Of a DNA stretch of 64,000 nt, positions 1 through 12,714 are shown one piece after another. The position numbers and the translations under genes are program-made. The stretch spans positions 2,480,001 through 2,544,000 of the forward strand of contig NZ_CP079869.1 in NCBI RefSeq assembly GCF_025263265.1, given 5' to 3'. Origin of the DNA: Mycobacterium sp. SMC-4. Its GTDB lineage: Bacteria; Actinomycetota; Actinomycetes; Mycobacteriales; Mycobacteriaceae. Numbering within the stretch: the stretch's first letter is position 1; the number at the start of each line of letters is the position of its first letter. Under the pieces are notes generated by a model, which was given only the letters and a program-made list of their open reading frames with translations, had not been told where the DNA came from and made no database searches.

Positions 1-114
1 TACTACAACGATGCTGCCGCCACGCTGAACCGACTGCTCACCACGATTCCGTGGATGTTCGTTGCGCCGCTGACCGGCGTGACGCAGAAGGAGTACTACC
101 AGCTCCCTCGGTGA
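1..114 (+). CDS. C-terminal end of a LemA family protein (partial)
   Basis: Frame 1 is open from the window edge to a TGA at 112–114. It encodes 37 residues beginning [13 protein letters not shown] and ending EYYQLPR. The Y-N-D-A-x-x-x-x-N pattern followed by an aromatic/proline stretch and a terminal E-Y-[YF] resembles the end of LemA family proteins, which are small membrane-anchored helical proteins of unclear function. Only the tail is present, so the family call is tentative. The putative fmt promoter lies just downstream. Confidence 0.5.
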   Translation, partial: YYNDAAATLNRLLTTIPWMFVAPLTGVTQKEYYQLPR

Positions 115-128
115 CGGTGCGGCGTCCC

Positions 129-134
129 TACACT
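129..134 (+). promoter_or_regulatory. Putative -10 element of fmt (leaderless)
   Basis: TACACT matches the mycobacterial TANNNT -10 motif and ends 6 nt before the fmt GTG at 141. Transcription would begin at or next to the start codon, giving a leaderless mRNA. No ribosome binding site precedes the GTG, which fits. Confidence 0.5.
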
Positions 135-140
135 GGCCCG

Positions 141-1079
141 GTGCGCCTCGTCTTCGCCGGCACGCCGGAACCGGCCCTGCCTTCCCTGCGCAGACTCATC
201 GATTCGCCCCGACACGACGTCGTCGCCGTGCTGACCCGCCCCGACGCGCCGGCCGGCCGGCGCGGACGCCTGACGCCGTCGCCGGTGGCCCAGCTGGCAG
301 CCGAGCACGACATCCCGGTGCTGCGTCCCGCCCGGCCCAACTCCGGCGAGTTTGTCGCCGAGTTGACCGAGATCGCTCCCGACTGCTGCCCGGTCGTTGC
401 CTACGGCGCGCTGCTGGGCGACAGCCTGCTCGCGGTGCCCGCGCAGGGCTGGGTGAACCTGCATTTCTCGCTGCTGCCGGCCTGGCGCGGCGCCGCCCCG
501 GTCCAGGCCGCGCTGGCTGCCGGGGACGCCGTGACGGGTGCCACCACGTTCCAGATCGAGCCCAGTCTGGATTCCGGGCCGGTCTTCGGTGTCGTCACCG
601 AGGCCATCCGCCCCACCGACACCGCCGGCGACCTGCTGGCGCGGTTGTCGATGTCCGGAGCCGAGCTGCTGGAAGCCACTCTCGACGGCATCGCTGCGGG
701 CACGCTGTTCGCGGTGCCGCAGCCGTCCGACGGCATCAGCGTCGCTCCCAAGATCAGCGTCGAAGATGCCAGGATCCGCTGGGACCTGCCCGCCCACGTC
801 GTCGATCGCCGCATCCGTTCGGTCACCCCGAACCCGGGAGCCTGGACCATGATCGGCGACCTGCGCGTCAAGATCGGCCCGGTATCGCTGCCTGCGGCTA
901 CCGGGGCCACCGGCGAGCTTGCACCCGGCCAGATCGAGGTGGGCAAGCAGGCGGTGCGGGTCGGGACCGGGTCGGTTCCCGTGCTCCTGGGCACCGTGCA
1001 GGCGCCGGGCAAGAAGCCGATGGACGCCGCAGCCTGGGCCCGCGGAGTCCGGCTGGCCGACATCGGGTCGGCGCAGTGA
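141..1079 (+). CDS. fmt: Methionyl-tRNA formyltransferase
   Basis: 312 residues. It transfers a formyl group from 10-formyl-THF to the methionine of initiator tRNA in the cytoplasm. The N-terminal formyltransferase domain begins at once ([16 protein letters not shown]). The catalytic segment [17 protein letters not shown] lies near residues 108–124, with the usual aspartate in SLDSGPV soon after. The C-terminal OB-like tRNA-binding domain starts near residue 205. The GTG at 141 is preferred over an upstream in-frame start because the family begins here and a -10-like TACACT lies 6 nt upstream. The end overlaps the GTG of the next gene (GTGA), implying translational coupling. Length equals the mycobacterial enzyme as I recall it. 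Confidence 0.96.
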   Translation: MRLVFAGTPEPALPSLRRLIDSPRHDVVAVLTRPDAPAGRRGRLTPSPVAQLAAEHDIPVLRPARPNSGEFVAELTEIAPDCCPVVAYGALLGDSLLAVPAQGWVNLHFSLLPAWRGAAPVQAALAAGDAVTGATTFQIEPSLDSGPVFGVVTEAIRPTDTAGDLLARLSMSGAELLEATLDGIAAGTLFAVPQPSDGISVAPKISVEDARIRWDLPAHVVDRRIRSVTPNPGAWTMIGDLRVKIGPVSLPAATGATGELAPGQIEVGKQAVRVGTGSVPVLLGTVQAPGKKPMDAAAWARGVRLADIGSAQ

Positions 1080-2461
1080 CGCGGCCCAGCGGCAGACGGC
1101 CACCCAAGCGCCGGCCGCTCGACCCGGCGCGGCGGGCGGCATTCGACGTGTTGCGGGCGGTGTCGGACAAGGACGCCTACGCCAACCTCGTCCTGCCGGC
1201 GATGCTGCGGGACCGCCAGATCAGCGGCCGCGACGCGGCGTTCGCAACCGAACTGGCATACGGCGCGTGCCGCAGCCGCGGGTTGCTCGACGCGGTGATC
1301 GAGGCGGCGGCCGGCCGTCCGGCCGAGCGCATCGACCCGGTGCTGCTGGATCTACTGCGGCTGGGGACCTATCAGTTGCTGCGCACCCGTGTCGAGGACC
1401 ACGCCGCGGTGTCCACCACAGTGGAGCAGGCTGGAATCGAATTCGACACCGCCAGAGCGGGATTCGTCAATGGCGTACTGCGGACCATCGCCCGGCGCGA
1501 CGAGTCTTCCTGGGTCGATGAACTGGCGCCGCCGCGCAGCAGCGACCCGGTCGGACACCTGGCGTTCGTGCACGCCCATCCCAGGTGGATCGCGCAGGCA
1601 TTCGCCGACGCTTTGGGTGCGCGCGCCGACGAGCTCGCAGCGCTGTTGGCCAGCGACGACGCCCGCCCGTCGGTGCACCTGGCGGCGCGGCCCGGGGCGC
1701 TGGCGGCGCAGGACTTGGCCGCTGCGGTCGGCGGTTCGGTCGGCGCCTATTCGCCCTACGCCGTCTACCTGACCGAAGGTGACCCGGGTGAGCTGGCGGC
1801 GCTGCGTGACGGGCGGGCGCTGGTGCAGGACGAAGGCAGCCAACTGGTCGCGCGGGCGCTCACCCTGGCCCCGCTGGAGGGCCCCGACACCGGACGGTGG
1901 CTCGACCTGTGTGCAGGCCCCGGCGGCAAGACGGCGCTGCTGGCGGCGCTGGGGAGCAGTTGCGGTGCCACGGTGACCGCCGTCGAGCCGGCCCCGCGGC
2001 GGGCCGACCTGGTCGCGCAGAACACCGCCGGCCTGCCCGTCACCATCCACCGCGTCGACGGTCGTGAGTCTGGCCTGGCGCCGGGCTTCGACCGGGTGCT
2101 GGTCGATGCGCCGTGCACCGGCCTGGGCGCGCTGCGGCGCCGTCCCGAAGCCAGGTGGCGGCGTCAACCCAGCGACGTCGCAACGCTGGCCAAGCTGCAG
2201 CGTGAGCTGCTGGCCGCGGCGATCACGTTGACCAGGCCCGGGGGCGTGGTGCTGTACGCGACGTGCTCTCCGCACCTGGCCGAGACCACCGGCGTGGTGG
2301 CCGACGCCCTGCGCCGTCACCCGGTGGACGCGCTGGACACCCGGCCGCTGTTCGCGCCGGCCGCCGACATCGGCGACGCGACGTCGGTCCAGCTGTGGCC
2401 GCACCGCCACGGCACCGACGCGATGTTCGCCGCCGCCCTGCGGGTAACCGAGCCCCGATAG
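1076..2461 (+). CDS. rsmB: RsmB/Fmu-type 16S rRNA cytosine-C5 methyltransferase
   Basis: 461 residues. The N-terminal third is a NusB-like RNA-binding domain ([14 protein letters not shown]). The C-terminal part is an AdoMet-dependent methyltransferase: [14 protein letters not shown] near residue 276 binds AdoMet, and two catalytic cysteines sit in [18 protein letters not shown] (near 345) and ATCSPH (near 395). Known family members methylate 16S rRNA C967. The GTG start overlaps the fmt stop as GTGA. The TAG stop lies inside the hexamer TAGGCT that appears to be the -10 of the next gene. In M. tuberculosis this position is called fmu. Confidence 0.93.
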   Translation: MTRPSGRRPPKRRPLDPARRAAFDVLRAVSDKDAYANLVLPAMLRDRQISGRDAAFATELAYGACRSRGLLDAVIEAAAGRPAERIDPVLLDLLRLGTYQLLRTRVEDHAAVSTTVEQAGIEFDTARAGFVNGVLRTIARRDESSWVDELAPPRSSDPVGHLAFVHAHPRWIAQAFADALGARADELAALLASDDARPSVHLAARPGALAAQDLAAAVGGSVGAYSPYAVYLTEGDPGELAALRDGRALVQDEGSQLVARALTLAPLEGPDTGRWLDLCAGPGGKTALLAALGSSCGATVTAVEPAPRRADLVAQNTAGLPVTIHRVDGRESGLAPGFDRVLVDAPCTGLGALRRRPEARWRRQPSDVATLAKLQRELLAAAITLTRPGGVVLYATCSPHLAETTGVVADALRRHPVDALDTRPLFAPAADIGDATSVQLWPHRHGTDAMFAAALRVTEPR

Positions 2462-2464
2462 GCT
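2459..2464 (+). promoter_or_regulatory. Putative -10 element of rpe (leaderless)
   Basis: TAGGCT ends 6 nt before the rpe ATG at 2471 and shares its first three bases with the fmu stop codon. No Shine-Dalgarno sequence precedes rpe. An internal promoter giving a leaderless rpe transcript is inferred. Confidence 0.45.
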
Positions 2465-2470
2465 CTGAGT

Positions 2471-3166
2471 ATGGCTGCACCGCACGCTTCTGCCGCGCCG
2501 TTGATCGCGCCGTCGATCCTGTCCGCGGACTTCGCCCGGCTGGCCGACGAGGTCGCCGCGGTCGAAGGTGCGGATTGGTTGCACGTCGATGTGATGGACA
2601 ACCACTTCGTGCCCAACCTGACCCTAGGCTTGCCGGTGGTGGAGTCGCTGCTGCAGGTCAGCGACATCCCGATGGACTGTCACCTGATGATCGATCGCCC
2701 GGACAAGTGGGCCCCGCCCTACGCCGAAGCCGGCGCCTACAACGTCACCTTCCACGTAGAGGCCACCGATGACCCGGTCGGGGTGGCCCGCGATATCCGC
2801 GCGGCCGGCGCCAAGGCCGGACTGGCGATCAAACCGGGCACACCGCTGGACCCTTATCTGGAAATCCTGCGGGAATTCGACACGCTGCTGGTGATGTCGG
2901 TCGAGCCGGGATTCGGCGGACAGAAGTTCATCCCCGAAGTGCTGCCCAAGGTCGGAATCGCTCGGCGGCTGGTCGATTCGGGTGAGCTGACGATCCTGAT
3001 CGAGATCGACGGCGGCATCAACGCCGACACCATCGAGGCAGCCGCCGAGGCGGGAGTGGACTGTTTCGTGGCCGGATCGGCCGTGTACAGCGCCGACGAT
3101 CCCGCAGCCGCAGTGCGGTCCCTGCGGCAGCAGGCCGCGGCCGCGGCCGCGCATCCGAGGCAGTGA
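2471..3166 (+). CDS. rpe: Ribulose-phosphate 3-epimerase
   Basis: 231 residues, a TIM-barrel enzyme interconverting ribulose-5-P and xylulose-5-P in the pentose phosphate pathway. Family motifs seen are APSILSADF near the N terminus, the metal- and substrate-binding [14 protein letters not shown] (about residues 39–52), [15 protein letters not shown] and the phosphate-binding DGGIN...AGSAVY. The C terminus is a short Ala-rich tail. The ATG at 2471 fits the family start and a TANNNT hexamer 6 nt upstream. The stop overlaps the ribD GTG start. The other pentose-phosphate genes lie about 25 kb away at 27.3–33.7 kb. Confidence 0.96.
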   Translation: MAAPHASAAPLIAPSILSADFARLADEVAAVEGADWLHVDVMDNHFVPNLTLGLPVVESLLQVSDIPMDCHLMIDRPDKWAPPYAEAGAYNVTFHVEATDDPVGVARDIRAAGAKAGLAIKPGTPLDPYLEILREFDTLLVMSVEPGFGGQKFIPEVLPKVGIARRLVDSGELTILIEIDGGINADTIEAAAEAGVDCFVAGSAVYSADDPAAAVRSLRQQAAAAAAHPRQ

Positions 3167-4164
3167 ACCTCGACGATGCGATGGCCGCGGCCATCGAGCA
3201 GAGCGAGAAGGTCAAAGGTCGGACCTATCCGAATCCGCCTGTCGGAGCAGTCATTCTGGATCGCGACGGTCAGATCGCCGGTGTCGGCGCGACAGCTCCG
3301 ACCGGCGGGCCGCACGCGGAGGTGGTGGCACTGCGACGAGCGGGCGAGCGGGCTGTTGGCGGTACCGCGGTGGTGACGCTGGAACCGTGCAATCACGTCG
3401 GGCGCACACCGCCGTGCGTCGAAGCATTGCTGGCCGCCGGTGTCGCGCAGGTTGCGTTCGCGGTCACCGACCCCAATCCGGTCGCCGCCGGCGGAGCTGC
3501 TCGACTGTCCGAAGCCGGCATTCAGGTCCACCCGGGGGTGGCCTCAGCGGCAGTGGCCGGTGGACCGCTGCGCGAGTGGCTGCACAAGCAGCGCACCGGA
3601 TTACCGCATGTGACATGGAAATTCGCGACCAGTGTTGACGGCCGAAGCGCGGCCGCCGATGGGAGTAGTCAGTGGATCACCAGTGAACCCGCCCGCGCGG
3701 ATGTGCATCGCCGGCGGGCGGCCGCCGATGCGATCGTCGTCGGCACCGGCACCGTTTTCGCCGACGACCCGTCGCTGACCGCGCGGTTGCCCGACGGCAG
3801 TCTGGCCGATCACCAGCCGCTGCGCGTGGTGGTGGGGCAGCGCGAAATCTCGCCCGACGCAAAGGTTCTCAACGACGATTCACGCACCATGGTCATCCGG
3901 ACCCGTGATCCCAACGAGGTGCTCAAGGCGCTGTCGGACCGCACCGACGTACTGTTGGAGGGCGGCCCGACGCTGGCGGGCGCGTTCCTGCGGGCCGGCG
4001 CGATCAACCGGATTTTGGCCTATGTGGCGCCCATTCTGCTCGGCGGTCCGATCACCGTGGTCGACGACGTCGGTGTGCTGAGCATCACAAGCGCACAGCG
4101 GTGGCGTTATGACGCGACCCTGCCCATCGGGCCCGACGTGCTGCTCAGCCTGACCCCGTTGTAG
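3163..4164 (+). CDS. ribD: Bifunctional riboflavin deaminase/reductase RibD
   Basis: 333 residues. The N-terminal cytidine-deaminase-like domain (about 1–140) carries the zinc motif GPHAEVVAL and [11 protein letters not shown]. The C-terminal reductase domain (about 145–333) carries [27 protein letters not shown] and [13 protein letters not shown]. It deaminates and then reduces the pyrimidine intermediate of riboflavin synthesis. Its GTG overlaps the rpe stop (GTGA). Together with ribE, ribBA and ribH downstream it completes the core pathway, interrupted only by lprG–P55 and a methyltransferase gene. Confidence 0.95.
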   Translation: MNLDDAMAAAIEQSEKVKGRTYPNPPVGAVILDRDGQIAGVGATAPTGGPHAEVVALRRAGERAVGGTAVVTLEPCNHVGRTPPCVEALLAAGVAQVAFAVTDPNPVAAGGAARLSEAGIQVHPGVASAAVAGGPLREWLHKQRTGLPHVTWKFATSVDGRSAAADGSSQWITSEPARADVHRRRAAADAIVVGTGTVFADDPSLTARLPDGSLADHQPLRVVVGQREISPDAKVLNDDSRTMVIRTRDPNEVLKALSDRTDVLLEGGPTLAGAFLRAGAINRILAYVAPILLGGPITVVDDVGVLSITSAQRWRYDATLPIGPDVLLSLTPL

Positions 4165-4310
4165 CGGTACGCAACACACCGGTCGCTTCGGCACAGCCAG
4201 GTCGCAGGTGCGATCGCTACACTCGGGAAACAGCGTCGGGTTCGTCCCGGCGGGAATATCGCGCTTTCACCGACGAGTTGCGCATGAGAGCACGAGAAAA
4301 GGACACCACC

Positions 4311-4472
4311 ATGACTGCAGTGCAGAATTGGCTTCCCATCGACCTGGTCACCCCGAACATCGTCCGCACCGTCATCCGCGACGTGCTGCGCGAACTGCAC
4401 AAGATGACCCAGAGCGAAACCGAACCGGCCCACGGGCCTCAGCTGATGGGACGCGGGCTGGAACGTTGCTGA
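4311..4472 (+). CDS. Small hypothetical protein (53 aa)
   Basis: An ATG frame of 53 codons beginning [18 protein letters not shown] and ending RGLERC. AGAAAAGGA at 4294–4302 is a good ribosome binding site, and TACACT at 4218–4223 is a plausible -10, giving a leader of roughly 80 nt. The middle ([17 protein letters not shown]) would form an amphipathic helix. I do not recognise a family. The last 34 bp overlap the 3' end of the P55 gene on the other strand. A TTG at 4278 would extend it by 11 residues with no better signal. It may be a genuine small protein or chance. Confidence 0.5.
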   Translation: MTAVQNWLPIDLVTPNIVRTVIRDVLRELHKMTQSETEPAHGPQLMGRGLERC

Positions 4473-6007
4473 GGTGCCGGTGCTTCCGGCTCCTCGGCGT
4501 ACTCCTCGCGCGCACTGATCAGCAGACCCAGCACCGCGCCGACCGCACACACAATCGCGGTGATCGTAAAGATTTCTCCGTACTGCAATACGTAAGCCTC
4601 CCGCACCCGGTTGGCCTCGGCGGCCAACCGTTCGGCGAGGGTATCGCCGCCGGCACTGGCCGGCAGGCTGGCCAGATGCTGGTTGAACCGGTAAAGACCC
4701 CAGGCGCTCAGCGCCGCGATGCCGATCAACATGCCGATCATCCGGGAGACCACCACCGCGGCCGAGGCGATGCCGTGCTGTGCCGACGGGACCACCCGCA
4801 GCGTCGCCGAGGTCAGCGGGCCGATGACCAGCCCCAGGCCGAAGCCGGCGATGGCCAGATCGGTGTCGAGTGTCGGCAGGCTCAGCACGCCCAGATCATG
4901 GCGGGCGGTCAGCACGTCGACCGGCCACTGCGCGATCAGCAGGTAGCCGCCCGAGGCGATGAGCAACCCCGCGAACGCCACGATGCGGTCGCCGACCCGG
5001 GTTGCCAGCCAGCCGCCGAGCACCGCACCGATGGGCAGCGCGGCCAGGAACCACAGCAGGAGGAAAGCCGCCTCGATCTGGTCCTTGCCGAGCACACCCT
5101 GCGCGAACAGCTCGACATTGACCAGCGTGACCATCAGAGCCGCACCGGTGGTCAGCGAAGCGCCCAACGCAGCCAGGAACGGGCGGAAGCGGACTCCGGC
5201 GGGTTCCAACAGCCGGGTTCGGGCAAACTTCTCCCATACGAAGAACACGACCGCCGCCACGGCGGCGCCGACCAGCACCGGCGGCCCCCAACTCGGCAAC
5301 ACCTGGTTGCCGTCGGGCGCCGGGTTGTACAACCCGATGACCGCCAGGCCCAGTGCGACAGCCAGCAGTAAACCGCCGACTACGTCCACCTTCTCCTTGT
5401 TCTCGCTTTCCAGGCGGCCGGGGAGGCTGAAGTGGATCATCACCATCGCGATCGCGGCCAGCGGCACGTTGATCCAGAACACCGACTGCCAGTGCCCGAA
5501 CAGCCACACCAGCGTGACGCCGTAGATGGGGCCCAGCACGGCGCCGAACTCCTGCGCTGCTCCCACTCCGCCGAGCACCGCGGCGCGGTTGCGCGCCGCC
5601 CACAGGTCGGCGGCCAGCGCCAAGGTGACCGGCAGCAGCGCGCCGCTGGCGGTGCCCTGGATGATCCGGCCGATCACCAGCACCGTCAGGTCGGTGGACA
5701 GCGCGGTCACCACCGACCCCAGCGCGAATCCGGCGAGGCTGACCTGGATCAGCAGCTTGCGTCCGAATCGGTCCGAGGCCCGGCCCAGCAGCGGCATCGC
5801 CGCGATGTAGCCCAGCAGGTAGCCGGTGATGATCGGGGTGACGCGCTGAATCTGGTTCACGCCGATGCCGACATCGCGCATGATGTCGGTCATGATCGTG
5901 ACCACGACATAGGTGTCGAGCGCGCCGAGGATCACCGCAAGGCTTCCGGCGCTGATCGCGATGCGTCGGTTGGCCGACGAGATGACCGCCGGCGGGGCGC
6001 CGGTCAT
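4439..6007 (-). CDS. P55-type MFS efflux transporter
   Basis: 522 residues with about 14 hydrophobic segments, a major facilitator of the DHA2-like size class. After a short cytoplasmic N terminus, TM1 contains GALDTYVVV. The loop 2–3 motif A is [10 protein letters not shown] near residues 75–84. The C terminus is charged and Pro-rich. The start is ATG 6007, because its ATGA overlaps the lprG stop; an ATG 13 codons upstream would lie inside lprG. The lprG–P55 pair is conserved in mycobacteria and is reported to export triacylglycerides/lipoglycan and affect drug tolerance. The 3' end overlaps the small plus-strand reading frame. Confidence 0.92.
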   Translation of the reverse strand: MTGAPPAVISSANRRIAISAGSLAVILGALDTYVVVTIMTDIMRDVGIGVNQIQRVTPIITGYLLGYIAAMPLLGRASDRFGRKLLIQVSLAGFALGSVVTALSTDLTVLVIGRIIQGTASGALLPVTLALAADLWAARNRAAVLGGVGAAQEFGAVLGPIYGVTLVWLFGHWQSVFWINVPLAAIAMVMIHFSLPGRLESENKEKVDVVGGLLLAVALGLAVIGLYNPAPDGNQVLPSWGPPVLVGAAVAAVVFFVWEKFARTRLLEPAGVRFRPFLAALGASLTTGAALMVTLVNVELFAQGVLGKDQIEAAFLLLWFLAALPIGAVLGGWLATRVGDRIVAFAGLLIASGGYLLIAQWPVDVLTARHDLGVLSLPTLDTDLAIAGFGLGLVIGPLTSATLRVVPSAQHGIASAAVVVSRMIGMLIGIAALSAWGLYRFNQHLASLPASAGGDTLAERLAAEANRVREAYVLQYGEIFTITAIVCAVGAVLGLLISAREEYAEEPEAPAPQQRSSPRPIS

Positions 6008-6708
6008 CGCACCGCCGGGTTCTCGATCTCGACCGGCTCGCCCCACTTGGTCAGCGTCATCGTGACGCTGTTACCGGGGCTGGGCTCCAGGCGGGCCTGC
6101 ATCAGCTCGTGATCGCCGTCCTCGGCAACCCAGGCAGTGCCCGGTACCGGCGCGGTCGCGGCGATCTGCGGGGCGATCTTGTTCACGGCGTCGGCGCTGA
6201 CGTTGCCGGTGATGCGCACCGTGCCGACCCCGTCGATCGTCTCGCGGCCGTCGGCCGTGGCATCGGTGAAATTGGCCAGCACGTTGGCCAGGCCCACGTT
6301 CGGGTCGAGGATCGCGGCGACGTCGTAGACATCGGAGGCCGGACCGAAGTTCGACAGATTGCCGCCCGAGGTCAGCGCGGCGTAGAGATCGCCGTCGGAG
6401 ACCACGAAGTCGACGCCTTGCAGGCGCTGACCCATGAAGACGATGTCGGCGGTGCCCTTGGCGGCCACGCTGGGGGACTGGGTCAGCTCGCCTTCGAGCG
6501 ACTCCACCGGCAGATCGGCCAGCTGCCCCTGCACCGAAAGCGACAGATGCGCGCTGGACTGACCCTTGGTGGTCTGGCTGGACTCGGTCAGCAGGGTCGC
6601 GGCATCCGGCAGGTCCCTGCCGGAGTCTTCCGGCGAACTGGAGCAGCCGGCGACAAAGACGAGGGCGGCGATGAGGGCGACGAAGGTCGCCGACAGGCGG
6701 GTCTGCAT
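6004..6708 (-). CDS. lprG: LprG lipoprotein
   Basis: 234 residues. The N terminus is a lipoprotein signal with Arg-4, a hydrophobic run and the lipobox V-A-G-C, so Cys-22 is the predicted lipidated residue. The remainder matches the LppX/LprAFG fold family: repeated Thr/Ser-rich strands, [16 protein letters not shown], and a C-terminal [14 protein letters not shown]. Known LprG binds triacylated lipids and lipoarabinomannan and delivers them across the envelope with P55. The ATG at 6708 is chosen over longer upstream starts because it places the signal peptide correctly and has TACGAT 6 nt upstream. It is the first gene of the lprG–P55 operon. Confidence 0.93.
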   Translation of the reverse strand: MQTRLSATFVALIAALVFVAGCSSSPEDSGRDLPDAATLLTESSQTTKGQSSAHLSLSVQGQLADLPVESLEGELTQSPSVAAKGTADIVFMGQRLQGVDFVVSDGDLYAALTSGGNLSNFGPASDVYDVAAILDPNVGLANVLANFTDATADGRETIDGVGTVRITGNVSADAVNKIAPQIAATAPVPGTAWVAEDGDHELMQARLEPSPGNSVTMTLTKWGEPVEIENPAVR

Positions 6709-6714
6709 GCCTGC

Positions 6715-6720
6715 ATCGTA
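6715..6720 (-). promoter_or_regulatory. Putative -10 element of lprG (leaderless)
   Basis: On the minus strand TACGAT is followed by 6 nt and then the lprG ATG. This is the TANNNT-N6-start arrangement of leaderless mycobacterial transcripts. It lies back to back with the ribE promoter 46 bp away. Confidence 0.45.
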
Positions 6721-6765
6721 GAGGGTGCGCGCCGCCGGCCGCGGTTGCCGAAGTGGCGCAGCCTC

Positions 6766-6771
6766 TAGGCT
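6766..6771 (+). promoter_or_regulatory. Putative -10 element of ribE (leaderless)
   Basis: TAGGCT ends 6 nt before the ribE GTG at 6778. The hexamer is identical to the one before rpe. No ribosome binding site is present, so a leaderless transcript is inferred. Confidence 0.45.
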
Positions 6772-6777
6772 GGGCGG

Positions 6778-7389
6778 GTGTTCACCGGAATCGTCGAAGA
6801 GTTGGGCGAGGTCATCGGCAGGGAATCGCTCGGCGATTCCGCACGTCTGGTGATCCGCGGACCGGTGGTGACTTCGGATGCCGGCCATGGTGATTCGATC
6901 GCGGTCAACGGCGTCTGCCTGACCGTCGTCGATGTCCTGGCCGACGGTAGCTTCACCGCCGATGTGATCAACGAGACACTGAGCCGTTCCAGTCTGAGCG
7001 GCATCGAGGTGGGCGCGCGGGTCAATCTTGAGCGCGCCGCGGCGGTCAACAGCCGCCTGGGCGGCCACATCGTGCAGGGCCACGTCGACGGCACCGGTCA
7101 CATCATCAGTCGAACCCCCTCGCAGCATTGGACGGTGGTGCGTGTCGCGCTGCCTGCGGCGTTGGCGCGCTACGTGGTGCAGAAGGGCTCGATCACCGTC
7201 GACGGGGTGTCGTTGACCGTGTCAGGACTCGGGCACGACTGGTTCGAGGTGTCGCTGATCCCCACCACGTTGGAGATGACGACGCTGGGCCGCGTCGAGG
7301 TCGGCGCGCACGTCAACCTCGAGGTGGACGTCATCGCCAAATATGTCGAGCGGCTGCTGGGACCGCAGGACGACCGGCGCAACGCCTGA
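6778..7389 (+). CDS. ribE: Riboflavin synthase alpha chain
   Basis: 203 residues formed by two homologous lumazine-binding barrels. The first starts MFTGIVEELGE, with GDSIAVNGVCLTVV and the F-x-A-D-V motif. The second contains GHIVQGHVDGTG, GSITVDGVSLTV and FEVSLIPTTLEMTTL. The enzyme dismutates two 6,7-dimethyl-8-ribityllumazine molecules to riboflavin in the cytoplasm. It is divergent from lprG. In M. tuberculosis nomenclature this is ribC (Rv1412). An FkbM-type gene, not a riboflavin gene, follows 82 nt downstream. Confidence 0.96.
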   Translation: MFTGIVEELGEVIGRESLGDSARLVIRGPVVTSDAGHGDSIAVNGVCLTVVDVLADGSFTADVINETLSRSSLSGIEVGARVNLERAAAVNSRLGGHIVQGHVDGTGHIISRTPSQHWTVVRVALPAALARYVVQKGSITVDGVSLTVSGLGHDWFEVSLIPTTLEMTTLGRVEVGAHVNLEVDVIAKYVERLLGPQDDRRNA

Positions 7390-7416
7390 GGCCGGCGCCG
7401 AGGAAGCCATTGCGCC

Positions 7417-7428
7417 ACCCCCGGGGGT
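7417..7428. other. 12-bp palindrome between ribE and the FkbM gene
   Basis: ACCCCCGGGGGT is a perfect 12-bp palindrome in the 82-nt gap. With no loop it is a weak hairpin; it could be a protein-binding site or incidental in GC-rich DNA. Nothing else is recognisable in the gap except the ribosome binding site of the next gene. Confidence 0.3.
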
Positions 7429-7471
7429 CTGTTAGACAACGGAGCGATTTCCGGGTCTTCGCAGGAGGTGC

Positions 7472-8287
7472 GTGATCGGTACCGCGCGTGAGCAGGTGGG
7501 ACACGTCCTTGCGCTGGCCCAGAGCATCGGTGCTCTCGCGGCGCTGAAGCTGGTGATTTGCCGCGCGCTGGGGCGCGCGCGGCCGGTGGCAGTGCCCTGC
7601 GGGCCGCATCGGTTGTGGGTGCGCCCCACCGACAGCGACCCCTACGTGCTGGCCCAGATCTTCACCGCCGGTGAGTACGACGCCCCGCCGTACTGGATGA
7701 CGCGACTGCAGGCACACGCCGCTGAACTGCGCGCTGCCGGCGGCGTGCCGCTGATCATCGATGCGGGTGCCAACGTCGGCTACTCGGCGCTCTACCTGGC
7801 CGATCGGTTCCCCGACGCGATCGTGATCGCTGTCGAACCCGACGCTGGGTGTGTCGAGATTCTCAGACGCAACTGTGCTGTGAACTCGCGCATACATCCG
7901 GTGCGGGCGGCGCTGTGGAGCCACGACCGCGGGGTAGACCTCGTCAACCGAGACCACGGTTCCTGGGCCAACCGGGTCGCCGACGGAGGCTCGACCACGC
8001 CGTCGGTCACGCTCGATCAGCTGATCGCGCAGGTAGCCGAGGCTGCGCCGCTGATCGTCAAGCTGGACATCGAAGGCGCCGAGACCGAGGTCTGCGCGGC
8101 CTCGCCGCAGGCCATTGCCTCGTTTGCGTGCATCATGATCGAGCCGCACGACTGGATGCTGCCCGGCTCCGGTGGTCTGTCCCCGCTCTACGCGGCGATG
8201 GCCGGCAAGAAGGTGGACACGGTCATCCGCGATGAGACGATGATGTTCTTCGACTGTGCGGTGCTGGCCGCGGCGGTGGCCACCTGA
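7472..8287 (+). CDS. FkbM family methyltransferase
   Basis: 271 residues. The AdoMet-binding motif [17 protein letters not shown] lies near residues 95–110, followed by the acidic loop VEPD (121–124), NCAVN and the FkbM signature [11 protein letters not shown]. FkbM-type enzymes O-methylate sugars or polyketides, sometimes in lipid glycan tails; the substrate here is unknown. GCAGGAGG immediately before the GTG decides the start. It sits between ribE and ribBA, where M. tuberculosis has two small unrelated genes as I recall, so it looks like an insertion into the riboflavin block. Confidence 0.85.
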   Translation: MIGTAREQVGHVLALAQSIGALAALKLVICRALGRARPVAVPCGPHRLWVRPTDSDPYVLAQIFTAGEYDAPPYWMTRLQAHAAELRAAGGVPLIIDAGANVGYSALYLADRFPDAIVIAVEPDAGCVEILRRNCAVNSRIHPVRAALWSHDRGVDLVNRDHGSWANRVADGGSTTPSVTLDQLIAQVAEAAPLIVKLDIEGAETEVCAASPQAIASFACIMIEPHDWMLPGSGGLSPLYAAMAGKKVDTVIRDETMMFFDCAVLAAAVAT

Positions 8288-8391
8288 CGCCGCCGGGCAA
8301 TAACCGGCCGTTGCGCGTGGTTCATACTGAGGAAGCAGTTCACAACGGAATGCAGGTGGTTCCACCCGGAACCGGCAAAGGTGGTGCGACG

Positions 8392-10597
<2,206 letters not shown>

Positions 10598-10662
10598 GGG
10601 CATCAGCAATCACCGAGCACCCTTCTCGACCGCGGTCGCTTCGCTGCGTCGGAGCGCCGCAG

Positions 10663-10668
10663 TAACCT
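10663..10668 (+). promoter_or_regulatory. Putative -10 element of uvrC (leaderless)
   Basis: TAACCT ends 6 nt before the uvrC GTG at 10675, with no ribosome binding site between. The 77-nt gap upstream contains no gene. Confidence 0.45.
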
Positions 10669-10674
10669 GGGTCC

Positions 10675-12714
10675 GTGCCTGATCCCGCGACGTACCGACC
10701 CGCGCCTGGGTCGATCCCCGTCGAACCGGGTGTCTACCGATTCCTCGACCCGCAGGGCCGGGTGATCTACGTCGGCAAGGCCAAGAGCCTGCGCAGCCGC
10801 TTGAACTCCTACTTCGCCGATATTTCGGGTCTGGCTCCGCGCACCCGCCAGATGGTGACCACTGCCGCGGCCGTGGAATGGACGGTGGTCACCACCGAGG
10901 TCGAGGCCCTGCAGCTGGAGTACAACTGGATCAAAGAGTTCGACCCTCGGTTCAACATCCGCTACCGCGACGACAAGTCCTATCCGGTGTTGGCGGTCAC
11001 CCTCAACGAGGAATACCCGCGGCTCAAGGTGTACCGGGGACCGCGCCGCAAGGGGGTGCGCTACTTCGGGCCATACTCGCACGCCTGGGCGATCCGGGAG
11101 ACGCTCGACTTACTGACCCGGGTGTTCCCAGCTCGCACCTGCTCCAACGGAGTATTCAAGCGGCACAACCAGATCGGTCGCCCGTGCCTGCTGGGCTACA
11201 TCGACAAGTGCTCGGCACCATGCGTCGGTCGCGTGTCGGCCGAGGAGCACCGACAGATCGTGCTGGATTTCTGCGATTTCCTCGCGGGCAAGACCGACCG
11301 GCTGATCCGCGAGATGGAACAGCAGATGAACTCCGCGGCGAGCGATCTCGATTTCGAGCGGGCCGCCCGGCTGCGCGACAATATCGGAGCGATGCGCCGC
11401 GCACTGGAGAAGCAGGCCGTGGTGTTCGGCGACGGGACCGATGCCGACGTGGTCGCCTTCGCCGACGACGACCTCGAGGCCGCGGTCCAGGTGTTCCATG
11501 TGCGCGGCGGGCGGGTGCGTGGCCAACGCGGTTGGATCATCGAAAAATCGGGCGAACCAGGCGAATCCACCCGGGAGTACCTGGTCGAGCAGTTCTTGAC
11601 CCAATTCTACGGGGATCAGGCCGCGCTCGGCGGCGCCAGTGACGGCGGTGGCGACGAGGCGACCAACCCGGTGCCCAAGCAGGTACTGGTCCCGGTCCTG
11701 CCGAAAACCGCCGCCGAGTTGGAGACCTGGCTGTGCCAGCTGCGCGGATCGCGGGTGTCGCTGAGGGTGGCGCAGCGTGGGGACAAGCGTGCCCTGGCCG
11801 AGACCGTCAAACGCAACGCCGAGCAAGCGCTGGCCCAGCACAAACTCAAGCGCGCCGGTGACTTCACCGCGAGAAGTGCTGCACTGCAGAGTATTCAAGA
11901 GGCGCTCGGGTTACGCGACGCTCCGCTGCGCATCGAGTGCGTCGACATCAGCCACGTGCAGGGCACCGACGTCGTCGCCTCGCTGGTGGTCTTCGAAGAC
12001 GGACTGCCCCGCAAATCGGACTACCGGCACTACGGGATCCGGGAAGCGGCCGGGGACGGCCGCTCCGACGACGTCGCTTCGATCGCCGAGGTGACCCGGC
12101 GCCGGTTCTACCGGCACCTGCGCGATACGCAGGAGCCGGTTGACATGTCGGCTCCGGTGTCTGATGTCGCCGCCGGCGCGGCTCCTGTCGCCCGCTCGCG
12201 AAAGTTCGCCTATCCGCCCAACCTGTTCGTCGTCGACGGCGGGGCGCCGCAGGTCAACGCGGCTGCCGCGGTACTGGTAGAGCTCGGCGTGACCGACGTC
12301 GCGGTGATCGGCCTGGCCAAGCGGCTGGAGGAGGTCTGGTTGGCCAACCTGGACGGTACGGCGCCCGATCCGGTGATCATGCCCCGCAACAGTGAGGGCC
12401 TCTATCTGTTACAGCGCATCCGCGACGAAGCGCATCGCTTTGCGATCAGCTATCACCGCAGCAAGCGGTCCAAGCGCATGACCGCCTCGGCACTGGACTC
12501 GGTGCGGGGGCTGGGTGAGCACCGGCGCAGAGCGCTGGTGACCCACTTCGGCTCGCTGGCCCGGCTGCGACAGGCCAGCGTCGAGGAGATCACCGCGGTG
12601 CCCGGAATCGGCGCAGCGACAGCGCGAGCTGTCCTGGAGGCGCTCGGCGCGTCACCCGAATCCGAAGCGCCCGAATCGACGATCGGCAATGATCAGAGCA
12701 GGGCATCGGGATGA
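10675..12714 (+). CDS. uvrC: Excinuclease ABC subunit C
   Basis: 679 residues. The GIY-YIG nuclease domain (about 14–95: GVYRF...[18 protein letters not shown]) makes the 3' incision. A Cys-rich patch ([19 protein letters not shown]), the UVR coiled coil near 205–240, the RNase H-like domain ([21 protein letters not shown]), which makes the 5' incision, and a C-terminal helix-hairpin-helix ([19 protein letters not shown]) follow. Two low-complexity inserts (near 322–345 and 485–505) make it somewhat longer than I recall for the M. tuberculosis protein. It begins a run of four genes joined by ATGA overlaps. Confidence 0.96.
   Translation: MPDPATYRPAPGSIPVEPGVYRFLDPQGRVIYVGKAKSLRSRLNSYFADISGLAPRTRQMVTTAAAVEWTVVTTEVEALQLEYNWIKEFDPRFNIRYRDDKSYPVLAVTLNEEYPRLKVYRGPRRKGVRYFGPYSHAWAIRETLDLLTRVFPARTCSNGVFKRHNQIGRPCLLGYIDKCSAPCVGRVSAEEHRQIVLDFCDFLAGKTDRLIREMEQQMNSAASDLDFERAARLRDNIGAMRRALEKQAVVFGDGTDADVVAFADDDLEAAVQVFHVRGGRVRGQRGWIIEKSGEPGESTREYLVEQFLTQFYGDQAALGGASDGGGDEATNPVPKQVLVPVLPKTAAELETWLCQLRGSRVSLRVAQRGDKRALAETVKRNAEQALAQHKLKRAGDFTARSAALQSIQEALGLRDAPLRIECVDISHVQGTDVVASLVVFEDGLPRKSDYRHYGIREAAGDGRSDDVASIAEVTRRRFYRHLRDTQEPVDMSAPVSDVAAGAAPVARSRKFAYPPNLFVVDGGAPQVNAAAAVLVELGVTDVAVIGLAKRLEEVWLANLDGTAPDPVIMPRNSEGLYLLQRIRDEAHRFAISYHRSKRSKRMTASALDSVRGLGEHRRRALVTHFGSLARLRQASVEEITAVPGIGAATARAVLEALGASPESEAPESTIGNDQSRASG

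Noticed and set aside
96..1142. Long minus-strand reading frame opposite fmt
   Set aside because: Shadow frame in GC-rich coding DNA; fmt on the plus strand has all family motifs.
8288..8391. FMN riboswitch before ribBA
   Set aside because: None of the conserved RFN helices or the GGUGAAAUUCC-like segment could be seen; the gap is only 104 nt. A covariance-model search would settle it.
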